The notes under the pieces were generated by a model, which saw nothing but the letters and a program-made list of their open reading frames with translations, was not told the origin of the DNA and ran no database searches. The position numbers and the translations under genes are program-made. This document shows, piece after piece, positions 1 through 5,930 of a stretch of DNA of 11,807 nucleotides (positions within the stretch are counted from its first letter, which is position 1; each line of letters starts with the position of its first letter). Source of the DNA: Frankiales bacterium (lineage in GTDB: Bacteria > Actinomycetota > Actinomycetes > JAFAQI01); the NCBI GenBank assembly GCA_019246495.1, contig JAFAQI010000113.1, positions 1-11,807 on the forward strand. The letters run 5' to 3'.

Positions 1-11
1 CCGGGGGTCCC

Positions 12-19
12 AGGAAAGG
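12..19 (+). promoter_or_regulatory. ribosome binding site setting the transglycosylase start
   Basis: AGGAAAGG lies 10 bases before the GTG at 30. It supports this start, which also leaves a complete signal peptide, over any internal start. The promoter lies outside the window. Confidence 0.6.
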
Positions 20-29
20 TGTCGGGTCC

Positions 30-1169
30 GTGCCACGTCGTCCCACCGCGACGTCGACGCTCGCCGCGATCGCGGCAGTCCTCGCGCTGACCGGCGGAGC
101 CCTTGTCGCCGAGCGGCCGCCGCACGCCGACGGCAAGCCGGTGACGGCCACCCGGCCCGTCCCGCTGCGCCCGCGCCCGGTCGTCCTGCGGGCCGATCGG
201 TCCGGACCCGCCGTCCCTGTGGCGCCGCTGTCCGCCATCAACGCGCCTGACCTCGTCGTCACAAGCAAGCGTGCGATCTCGACGCCCGCCCTGCGCCGCC
301 TCGCGGCCGCACCGGGGGTCGGCGCCGTAGCGCTGCTCGACGTGGGTCACCTGACCGTCCGGGGTCAGCGGCTGCGCACCGTGGCAGCCGATCCGAGTGC
401 CGTGCGGGGCTTCACCGCACCGCTCACCGCGCGCTCCGACGCGCTGTGGCAGTCGGTCGCTCGCGGCGATCTCGTCGTCTCGTTCGCGCATTCGCATGCG
501 TTGCGACACCGGTTCGGCGCACTGGTTCGGGTCCGCGGCCGTTCCCATCGAATCGTCCTTGCACGGGTCGGGGCGTTCGCCTCTCTCGGGCTTCCTGACG
601 GGCAGGTCGTCGTCGATCGCCGGACCGGCTGGCTGCTCGGGCTGCGACCGCGCCGGGAGGTGCTGGTCAGCGCCCCACGCCTGCCGGTCCCGTCTCTCGT
701 CGCCCTGGCCCGGCAGGCCTTCGGCGCGGGGGTCGGCATCCGGGACGCTCGGCCGCAGCTCGCAAGCACAGCGATCGGCAGCTTCGCGCTGTCGACGATC
801 CCGGGGTCCTACCTCGCGCTCTACCGCGGTGCTGCGGCCACGTGTCCGGGTCTCCCATGGACGGTGCTGGCGGCCATCGGCGCGGTCGAGACCGGGCACG
901 GAGCCGACCCGAGCGTCTCGTCCAAGGGTGCGGTGGGGCCGATGCAGTTCCTGCCCTCGTCGTTCGCGGCCTCAGCCGTCGACGGCAATGGTGACGGCAT
1001 CGCCGACATCAACGACCCGGCCGATGCGATCTACTCGGCTGCGCGCTACCTCTGCCTGGCCGGCGCTAGCCGCGGCGGGCAGTCGCTCGACGACGCGATC
1101 TTCTCCTACAACCACGCGCGCTGGTACGTCCGGCGCGTGCTTCGCTACGCCGCCGCGTACGCCGCCTGA
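30..1169 (+). CDS. secreted lytic transglycosylase domain protein
   Basis: Probable exported peptidoglycan lytic transglycosylase (379 aa) that would cleave glycan strands outside the membrane. The N-terminus has PRR and then a hydrophobic stretch (residues 10-27) ending ALVA, so it reads as a signal peptide. The C-terminal third is the SLT-type domain: CPGLPWTVLAAIGAVETGHG (272-291) with E287 as the likely catalytic acid, GAVGPMQFLPSSF (300-312), a DAIYSAARYLC helix (332-342), and FSYNHARWYVRRVL (358-371). C272 and C342 are placed to form a disulfide. Residues about 70-215 are not part of that domain. They look like a compact beta-rich domain with a VDPSAVRGFT-like segment and resemble extracellular domains of FtsX/MacB permeases, which is inference. 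The GTG start is supported by AGGAAAGG at 12-19. The gene converges on the aldehyde dehydrogenase gene with one base between stop codons. The transglycosylase fold is secure; the substrate and the N-terminal role are not. Confidence 0.87.
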   Translation: MPRRPTATSTLAAIAAVLALTGGALVAERPPHADGKPVTATRPVPLRPRPVVLRADRSGPAVPVAPLSAINAPDLVVTSKRAISTPALRRLAAAPGVGAVALLDVGHLTVRGQRLRTVAADPSAVRGFTAPLTARSDALWQSVARGDLVVSFAHSHALRHRFGALVRVRGRSHRIVLARVGAFASLGLPDGQVVVDRRTGWLLGLRPRREVLVSAPRLPVPSLVALARQAFGAGVGIRDARPQLASTAIGSFALSTIPGSYLALYRGAAATCPGLPWTVLAAIGAVETGHGADPSVSSKGAVGPMQFLPSSFAASAVDGNGDGIADINDPADAIYSAARYLCLAGASRGGQSLDDAIFSYNHARWYVRRVLRYAAAYAA

Positions 1170-1170
1170 C

Positions 1171-2673
1171 TCAGCGGCCGCGCCTGCCGTACTTGAGCTC
1201 GCCGAGCCGCGCCGCCACCTTCGGCAGCCAGGCCGGCCGGTCGAACGACATCATCTCGGCCGGCGTGGAGAACCGCTGCTGGGCGATTGCCTTGGGACGA
1301 GTGAACTCCTTCAGCCCGTCCTCGCCGTGGATGCGGCCGAAGCCGGACTCGCCGACGCCACCGAACGGCAGCGACGGGAACCCTGCGAACGCGAGGACGG
1401 AGTTGACGCTTGCCATGCCGGAGCGGATCCGCCGCGCCGCTTCGTAGCCGCGCTTCTTCGCGAACACAGCGGCGCCGAGCCCGTACGCCGTACGGTTCGC
1501 GCGCTCGATGCCCTCGTCGAGATCCTTCACGCGACTCACCGGAAGCACCGGCCCGAACGTCTCCTCGCGCATGACCCGCGCATCCTCCGGAACGTCGATG
1601 AGGATGATCGGGTCGATGTAAGGCGCGCGCACCGACTCGCGTCCGCCGACGATCGCCTTGGCGCCGCGGTCGAGGGCTTCCTCGACGTGCTCGCGCACGA
1701 TGTCGAGCTGCTTCGGCATCGTCATCGGACCGATCACCGGCTTGTCCCCGCCCGCCCGGATGTCCTTTGCGGCTGCCGTCAGCTCAGCGACGAACTGGTC
1801 ATAGACGGCGTCGACGACGTAGACGCGCTCGACCCCGATGCAGGTCTGGCCGGCGTTGGAGCACGCACCCCACAGGGCTGCGCCCGCCGCCGCCTTGACG
1901 TCGGCGTCCGCGTCGACAAGCAAGGCGTCCTTGCCGCCGAGCTCCAACAGCACGGGCGTCAACGTCTCGGCGCACGCCGCCATGATCTTGCGCCCGGTCG
2001 GCGCCGATCCGGTGAACGCGAGCTTGTCGACACCCGCGCGGCACAGCGCCGCACCGGTCTCACCGAAGCCCGTGACGACTTGGAAGACGGGCTGCTCCGG
2101 TACGACGGTGGCGAACGCGTCGGCCAGCCACACGCCGATCGCCGGCGTGAACTCGCTCGGCTTGAACACCACCGCGTTGCCTGCCGCCAGCGCGTAGGCG
2201 ATCGATCCCATCGGCGTGAACAGCGGGTAGTTCCACGGGCCGATCACGCCGACGACGCCGACCGGCTGGTACTCGAGGATCGGCTTGACGTTGGCGAGCA
2301 GCATCGACCCGGCGACCTTGCGCGGTTTCATCACGCGCTGTGCGTTGCGGGCGGCCCAGTCGAGGTGCTCGATCGCGAGCAGGTGCTCGATGAACGCGTC
2401 GACGCTGGGCTTGCCGTTCTCGCGCGAGATCAGCTCGAGCAGTTCTTCGCGCCGCCGGGTCAGCACACCGGCGAATGACTGAAGCCGCTTCTTCCGCTCG
2501 TCGAAGCCGATGCCCGCCCACCACTGCGACGCCTTGCGGGCGAGCTGCACCGCCTGCCGCACCTCGGCCTCGGAGTGCACCGGCAGCGTGGCCACGACCT
2601 CGCCGGTCGCGGGGGAGAGGGACTCGAACGTCTCGCCACCACTCGTGCGAACACGATCCTCGGTCACCGACAT
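1171..2673 (-). CDS. NAD(P)-dependent aldehyde dehydrogenase
   Basis: Oxidises an aldehyde to the acid with NAD(P)+; cytoplasmic and full length (500 aa). Family landmarks are in order: GPWNYP (145-150, N148 for oxyanion stabilisation), KPSE (171-174, cofactor ribose), FTGSAPTGRKI (220-230), LELGGKD (243-249, E244 general base), GQTCIG (275-280, nucleophile C278), EETFGPV (370-376) and FGGVGESGFGR (437-447). The start is the ATG at 2673, not upstream in-frame codons, because AGAAGGAG sits 8 bases before it and the preceding 30 codons do not look like the family. Substrate cannot be read. The subgroup resembles broad-range or fatty/aromatic aldehyde dehydrogenases such as coniferyl-aldehyde types, which is inference. 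It is a single-gene unit, divergent from a small coiled-coil gene and convergent with the transglycosylase. Confidence 0.95.
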   Translation of the reverse strand: MSVTEDRVRTSGGETFESLSPATGEVVATLPVHSEAEVRQAVQLARKASQWWAGIGFDERKKRLQSFAGVLTRRREELLELISRENGKPSVDAFIEHLLAIEHLDWAARNAQRVMKPRKVAGSMLLANVKPILEYQPVGVVGVIGPWNYPLFTPMGSIAYALAAGNAVVFKPSEFTPAIGVWLADAFATVVPEQPVFQVVTGFGETGAALCRAGVDKLAFTGSAPTGRKIMAACAETLTPVLLELGGKDALLVDADADVKAAAGAALWGACSNAGQTCIGVERVYVVDAVYDQFVAELTAAAKDIRAGGDKPVIGPMTMPKQLDIVREHVEEALDRGAKAIVGGRESVRAPYIDPIILIDVPEDARVMREETFGPVLPVSRVKDLDEGIERANRTAYGLGAAVFAKKRGYEAARRIRSGMASVNSVLAFAGFPSLPFGGVGESGFGRIHGEDGLKEFTRPKAIAQQRFSTPAEMMSFDRPAWLPKVAARLGELKYGRRGR

Positions 2674-2681
2674 GGCGGGTG

Positions 2682-2689
2682 CTCCTTCT
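2682..2689 (-). promoter_or_regulatory. ribosome binding site of the aldehyde dehydrogenase
   Basis: AGAAGGAG on the minus strand, 8 bases from the ATG at 2673. It decides the start against an in-frame ATG 90 bases further upstream. Confidence 0.7.
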
Positions 2690-2706
2690 GCTCGCCGACT
2701 GAGGTC

Positions 2707-2712
2707 AAGATA
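2707..2712 (-). promoter_or_regulatory. candidate -10 box, aldehyde dehydrogenase
   Basis: TATCTT on the minus strand fits the actinobacterial TAnnnT -10 pattern and would start transcription near 2700, about 27 bases before the ATG. It overlaps by two bases the candidate -10 box of the divergent gene. No convincing -35 was found. Read by eye only. Confidence 0.35.
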
Positions 2713-2716
2713 GCCT
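2711..2716 (+). promoter_or_regulatory. candidate -10 box for a leaderless small gene
   Basis: TAGCCT (TAnnnT) ends 8 bases before the GTG at 2725, the spacing expected when the start codon is at or next to the first transcribed base. No Shine-Dalgarno sequence precedes the GTG, consistent with a leaderless mRNA. No clear -35 was seen. Confidence 0.35.
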
Positions 2717-2724
2717 CGCGACTC

Positions 2725-3069
2725 GTGCCGCCCACCACCCTGACCCCGTCGGACATCGCCCACCGGCAGGCTGCCGTTGCCGCAGCCCTTCGCGCCATCC
2801 GGGATGAGCCCGCGCCGCCTCCTCCGCCCCCGGTCGCGAGTGCGGCCGATGTCGCCGTCCTCCAGGACCAGGTACGCCGCCTGACCGAGCGCCTGGACCG
2901 TGTCGCCGACGAGGTCGAGCTGCTGCGCGAGCAGGACGACGCGCCGCTTGCCTGGCCCGCCGACGTCGAGCCGGCGACCCGGGTCGAGGTGCCACCGCTG
3001 GAGGTGTCGCGCGGCAACAGCCCCGCGTTCGACATCCTGCTCGGCGCCGGGCGGCTCGAGACCGCCTGA
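2725..3069 (+). CDS. small coiled-coil protein of unknown function
   Basis: Not assigned to a family. From the GTG at 2725 it encodes 114 residues in three parts. The first is an N-terminal helix (about 8-28, TLTPSDIAHRQAAVAAALRAI). A run of six prolines follows (31-36). Next comes a strongly charged heptad-like segment (about 42-70, VAVLQDQVRRLTERLDRVADEVELLRE) predicted to form a coiled coil. The tail is acidic/proline-rich and ends in FDILLGAGRLETA. There is no signal peptide or membrane segment, so it is likely cytoplasmic and oligomeric. The open frame extends upstream to 2575, but that part is antisense to the aldehyde dehydrogenase start and its residues look random; a -10-like box placed for leaderless starting also favours 2725. 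The proline run may need elongation factor P. It converges on the ohr-like gene with 7 bases between stops. Confidence 0.62.
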   Translation: MPPTTLTPSDIAHRQAAVAAALRAIRDEPAPPPPPPVASAADVAVLQDQVRRLTERLDRVADEVELLREQDDAPLAWPADVEPATRVEVPPLEVSRGNSPAFDILLGAGRLETA

Positions 3070-3083
3070 CCGCCGCTCAGGCG
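3063..3083. terminator. hairpin spanning both stop codons of a convergent pair
   Basis: CGCCTGA (3063-3069), a 7-base loop, then TCAGGCG (3077-3083) form a perfect 7-bp inverted repeat. Each arm contains the TGA of one gene. It could act as a short bidirectional hairpin terminator, but there is no U-tract and the stem is short, so intrinsic termination is uncertain. Confidence 0.35.
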
Positions 3084-3514
3084 AGCGTCAGCGTGACGTC
3101 GACGTTGCCGCGGATGGCGTTGGAATACGGGCACACCTGGTGTGAGGTGTCGACCAGCTGCTGTGCCTGGTCCCGGTCGTCGACCTTGGGCAGCGCGATC
3201 GTCAGCTCGACGACGAGACCGTAACCGAGCATGCCTTCAGCCGGACCGATGCCGACGGCCGCCGTGACGCTGGAGTCCTCGGCGTCGAGCTTCATCCGCC
3301 GCGCGACGAGCTTCAACGCAGAGTGGAAGCACGAGGCATAACCGGCCGCAAACAGCTGCTCCGGATTGGTGCCGACCGAGTCGGCCGAGCCGCCGAGCTC
3401 GACGGGCGGCGTCAGCTTGACGTCGAGCTTGCCGTCGTCGCTCGCGGTGTGCCCGTCGCGGCCGCCCTCTGCCGTCGCCCGCGCGGTGTAGAGCGTCTTG
3501 GTCAGCTGGATCAT
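3077..3514 (-). CDS. ohr: Ohr/OsmC-family organic hydroperoxide peroxiredoxin
   Basis: Thiol peroxidase that reduces organic and fatty-acid hydroperoxides to alcohols, in the cytoplasm, usually recycled by lipoylated partners. The 145 aa match the Ohr length. Both redox cysteines are present: C62 in GYASCFHSAL (58-67) and C128 in QVCPYSNAIRGN (126-137). The Arg and Glu that order the active site in Ohr appear as R19 (GGRDG) and E52 (NPEQLF). The N-terminal TLYTARATAEGGRDG segment and the closing GNVDVTLTLA are also typical. The ATG at 3514 overlaps the stop of the upstream acyl-CoA dehydrogenase as ATGA, and AAGGGA lies about 7 bases before it inside that gene, so translation is probably coupled. 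No OhrR-type regulator gene lies in the window, and control by the dehydrogenase promoter is inferred. OsmC proper is the less likely alternative. Confidence 0.93.
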   Translation of the reverse strand: MIQLTKTLYTARATAEGGRDGHTASDDGKLDVKLTPPVELGGSADSVGTNPEQLFAAGYASCFHSALKLVARRMKLDAEDSSVTAAVGIGPAEGMLGYGLVVELTIALPKVDDRDQAQQLVDTSHQVCPYSNAIRGNVDVTLTLA

Positions 3515-4572
3515 GCCGCCGTCCCTTCGTCCGTCGTCCCGTCGAGCACCGCAGAGGCAACGTCGGCGCGATGGTCCCGGCCGAAGCCTTCGAACGCGTC
3601 CAGCCACTGAGCTCGCTTGTAGTAGCGGTGCAGCACGTGCTCCCACGTGAACCCGATGCCGCCGTGCGCCTGGATCGCGTTCTCGCAGGCGAACACGGCC
3701 GCCTCCGTTGCAGCGGACTTCGCCGCGGCGACCGCGATGTCCTGCTGCGCGTCGCCCTCGCTGACGGCCCACGCCGCCCAGTAGGCGAGCGAGCGGGCGA
3801 GCTGGACCTGCACATAGATGTTGGCGACCCGGTGTGAGACGCCTTGATAGGTGCCGATGACCCGGCCGAACTGCTGCCGGGTCTTCGTGTAGTCGGCCGC
3901 GAGGTCCAGCGCGCGTTGCGCGACACCGACGGCTTCGCATGCCGCCATGGCAAGCGCACGTCGACGTACGTCGGCAAGCGCACTGACCGGGGTGGCGAGT
4001 CGGCGCGCGGTAGTGCCGTCGAGGTTCAGGTCGGCTAGACGGCGGGTGCGGTCGACGGTCGACAGAGGCTGTACGACGCCGGGCTGTGCGAGCAGGTCGA
4101 CGACCCAAAGCCCATCGTTGGTGGTGACGATGACATCGGTCACCGACGCCAGGTCCGGCGCGACGACCTTGCGGCCGGTTAGCTTGCCGCCCGACTCGGT
4201 CACGCCACCGCCGGTCTCGCGCAGGTAGAACGCTCCCGGCTCGGCCCACGCGAGTGCCACCGCGCGGTCGCCGGACTCAATGCCCGCGAGCAGCTCGTCA
4301 CCGGCAAGCAACGGGGTCGCCAGCACGGCCGACGAGAACCACGGCAGCGGCAGCAGCGCCGTGCCGGTCTCCTCGGCCAGCACCGCATGCTCGAGAACGC
4401 CCAGACCGGAGTCGAGCCAGCCGAGGTTCGCGAGCTCCTTCCAGGCCGCGGCGTCGAACGCCGGTTCGCTGTCTGCCGCGGCGATCACCCGCTCGTTCGG
4501 CCAACGGTCCGCGAGGAAGTCGCGAGCCGCTGCGCGCAGCAGCTCCTGGTCTTCACTGAATGCGAAATCCAC
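3511..4572 (-). CDS. acyl-CoA dehydrogenase, small/partner subunit (FadE type)
   Basis: FAD-dependent acyl-CoA dehydrogenase-family protein (353 aa) that introduces, or helps introduce, the alpha-beta double bond in an acyl-CoA. It opens with the family-typical MDFAFSEDQELLRAAARDFL. The C-terminal domain carries YTKTRQQFGRVIGTYQGVSHR (228-248) and QAHGGIGFTWEHVLHRYYKRA (301-321). The middle domain is divergent: the usual TEPxxGSD FAD/substrate loop is not recognisable, and around 109-113 there is only WAEPG. The Tyr-Glu-Gly-Thr motif with the catalytic glutamate is also absent. This pattern fits the weaker partner of two-subunit dehydrogenases such as ChsE4-ChsE5 and FadE28-FadE29. The large partner is immediately upstream, 30 bases away. 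The GTG start has GGAGAGGG (4581-4588) 8 bases before it. The 3' end overlaps ohr as ATGA. The substrate, possibly sterol or branched acyl-CoA, is inference. Confidence 0.88.
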   Translation of the reverse strand: MDFAFSEDQELLRAAARDFLADRWPNERVIAAADSEPAFDAAAWKELANLGWLDSGLGVLEHAVLAEETGTALLPLPWFSSAVLATPLLAGDELLAGIESGDRAVALAWAEPGAFYLRETGGGVTESGGKLTGRKVVAPDLASVTDVIVTTNDGLWVVDLLAQPGVVQPLSTVDRTRRLADLNLDGTTARRLATPVSALADVRRRALAMAACEAVGVAQRALDLAADYTKTRQQFGRVIGTYQGVSHRVANIYVQVQLARSLAYWAAWAVSEGDAQQDIAVAAAKSAATEAAVFACENAIQAHGGIGFTWEHVLHRYYKRAQWLDAFEGFGRDHRADVASAVLDGTTDEGTAA

Positions 4573-4602
4573 GTGCTCAGCCCTCTCCGGCCCGGGAGTC
4601 GT

Positions 4603-5784
4603 TCATCGGGAGCGAGGAAGCCCGACGACGCGCTCGGCGATGATGTTGCGCAAGATCTCCGACGTACCGGCTTCGATCGTGTTGCCGCGACTGCGCAGCT
4701 GCTGGTACTGCCAATAGCCGTCCCACACAGCGCCGTCGTCGTCGAGCTGCGATGCCAGTCCCTGCAGCGACGTCGCCAGCTTCGTCAGCCGCTGGTTGGT
4801 CTCCGACCAGTGCAGCTTGGCGACCGAACCCTCGGGGCCAGGTACGCCGGTCTTCGCCAGCGTCGTCAACGACCGGTAGTTGGTGAAGCGCAGCGCCTGC
4901 AGGTCGATCCACTGCTGCGCGATCCGGTCCCGGACGACCGGGTCCTCGGCCGGCACCCGGCCGTCCGGTGCCGGCTGCTTCGCGAGCCGCACGAGGTTGC
5001 GCAGCTGCCGTTCGAGAGCAGCGGTCAGTGCGAAGCCCAGAGTTCCGCGCTCGTGCAACAGCGTCGTCATCGCAACGTTCCAGCCTTCGCCGGGCTGTCC
5101 GAGCATCGACTCGCGCGGCACCCGCACGTCCGTGAAGAAGATCTCGTTGAACTCCGGGTCACCGGTGATCTGCTTGAGCGGCCGCACCTCGACACCGGGG
5201 GAGTGCATGTCGACGAGCAGGTAGGACAAGCCGCGGTGCTTCTCGGCGTCCGGGTCGGTGCGGACGACGAGGATGCACCAGTCCGCGATGTGCGCCCACG
5301 ACGACCACACCTTCTGGCCGTTGACGACCCACTCGTCGCCGTCGAGCACTGCGCGCGTCTTCGCGCCGGCGAGGTCGGAGCCGCTGCCGGGTTCGCTGAA
5401 CCCCTGGCACCAGACCTCTTCACCGGAGAGAAGCTTGGCGAGATAGCGCCGCTTCTGGTCGTCGCTTCCCCACGCGATGATCGTGGGTCCGGCCATGCCG
5501 AGCCCGATGCCGCCGATGTGCTCCGGCGCGCCGATCCGCGCGGTCTCCTCGAGATAGATGCCCTGGAACTCGTGCGGTGCTCCGCCGCCGCCGTACTCCT
5601 TCGGCCAGGTCAGCCCGACGTAGCCAGCGTCGTAGAGCCTCCGGCTCCACGCGCGGCTCTCGGCGAGATCGAAGCGGCCGACGGTCGGAGCCCGGGTCGT
5701 CCAGTCGTCGGGCAGGTTGTCCCGCAGCCAGGTCCGGAGCTCAGCCCGAAACGATGCCTCTTCCGGAGTGTCACGGAAGTCCAC
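4603..5784 (-). CDS. acyl-CoA dehydrogenase, large subunit (FadE type)
   Basis: Flavoenzyme of beta-oxidation, 393 aa, normal length. N-terminal helices include TWPKEYGGGGAPHEFQGIYLEE (59-80). The middle domain has WCQGFSEPGSGSDLAGAKTRA (125-145) and VNGQKVWSSWAH (154-165), which bind flavin and acyl-CoA. The C-terminal domain ends SRGNTIEAGTSEILRNIIAERVVGLPR (365-391). At the usual catalytic position of the I-Y-E-G-T motif this protein reads I-E-A-G-T, so the base may come from elsewhere. E245 in LLHERGTLG is a candidate, near the Glu247 reported for ChsE4. The GTG at 5784 is chosen because GGGAGGTG lies just upstream and the extra 34 upstream codons are Arg/Pro/Ala-rich and unlike the family. 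It is the first gene of a unit with the small dehydrogenase and ohr. A palindrome at 5806-5820 overlaps the predicted promoter. Confidence 0.93.
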   Translation of the reverse strand: MDFRDTPEEASFRAELRTWLRDNLPDDWTTRAPTVGRFDLAESRAWSRRLYDAGYVGLTWPKEYGGGGAPHEFQGIYLEETARIGAPEHIGGIGLGMAGPTIIAWGSDDQKRRYLAKLLSGEEVWCQGFSEPGSGSDLAGAKTRAVLDGDEWVVNGQKVWSSWAHIADWCILVVRTDPDAEKHRGLSYLLVDMHSPGVEVRPLKQITGDPEFNEIFFTDVRVPRESMLGQPGEGWNVAMTTLLHERGTLGFALTAALERQLRNLVRLAKQPAPDGRVPAEDPVVRDRIAQQWIDLQALRFTNYRSLTTLAKTGVPGPEGSVAKLHWSETNQRLTKLATSLQGLASQLDDDGAVWDGYWQYQQLRSRGNTIEAGTSEILRNIIAERVVGLPRSR

Positions 5785-5788
5785 GCCC

Positions 5789-5796
5789 CACCTCCC
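5789..5796 (-). promoter_or_regulatory. ribosome binding site of the large dehydrogenase
   Basis: GGGAGGTG on the minus strand; its GGAGG core is 6 bases from the GTG at 5784. It decides the start against the longer frame that reaches 5886. Confidence 0.65.
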
Positions 5797-5805
5797 AGCC
5801 GCCGA

Positions 5806-5820
5806 CCGAACGGCGTTCGG
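5806..5820. promoter_or_regulatory. palindromic operator candidate of the dehydrogenase-ohr unit
   Basis: CCGAACG-G-CGTTCGG is a perfect 15-bp inverted repeat. It lies 21 bases upstream of the GTG at 5784 and just downstream of a -10-like TACCAT (minus strand, 5828-5823), so it covers the predicted transcription start near 5816, where a TetR-type repressor would block initiation. The AAC...GTT core recalls KstR sites, but its spacing is three bases where KstR has two, so the regulator is not KstR by this reading. No regulator gene lies nearby. Confidence 0.45.
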
Positions 5821-5822
5821 AA

Positions 5823-5828
5823 ATGGTA
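5823..5828 (-). promoter_or_regulatory. candidate -10 box, dehydrogenase-ohr unit
   Basis: TACCAT on the minus strand fits TAnnnT and would give a 5' leader of about 32 bases containing the strong ribosome site at 5789-5796. No TTGACA-like -35 is evident at 16-18 bases upstream. Confidence 0.35.
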
Positions 5829-5930
5829 ACGCCGAGGCAGCGGAGCAGGGCGGGCGTGGCGGCCGTGCCTGGCTCGAGGTGGCCACGCCGCCAGAGCAGG
5901 TTCACCCGCCCCCGCGCCGAACTCCTGCGC

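Noticed and set aside
1161..1178. Possible bidirectional terminator at the transglycosylase/aldehyde dehydrogenase junction
   Set aside because: The stem is only 5 bp with no U-tract; kept as part of the junction observation but not listed as a terminator.
397..2478. A 693-codon open frame on the plus strand through the transglycosylase gene and antisense to the aldehyde dehydrogenase
   Set aside because: It is the out-of-frame shadow of two well-supported genes; the residues are Arg/Ser/Pro-rich without any domain. Long antisense frames are expected at this GC content.
4254..4717. Arg-rich plus-strand frames that look like nucleic-acid-binding small proteins
   Set aside because: Located inside the coding strand-opposite of the small dehydrogenase with no ribosome site; Arg/Pro richness comes from GC content.
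5806..5820. Identification of the palindrome as a KstR or KstR2 site
   Set aside because: The spacing between AAC and GTT is three bases rather than two and the flanks do not match; only a generic operator is supported.
4387..5829. A 480-codon open frame on the plus strand opposite both acyl-CoA dehydrogenases
   Set aside because: Antisense to two clear enzymes with intact motifs; composition is Arg/Val/Glu mirror-coding typical of high-GC antisense frames.
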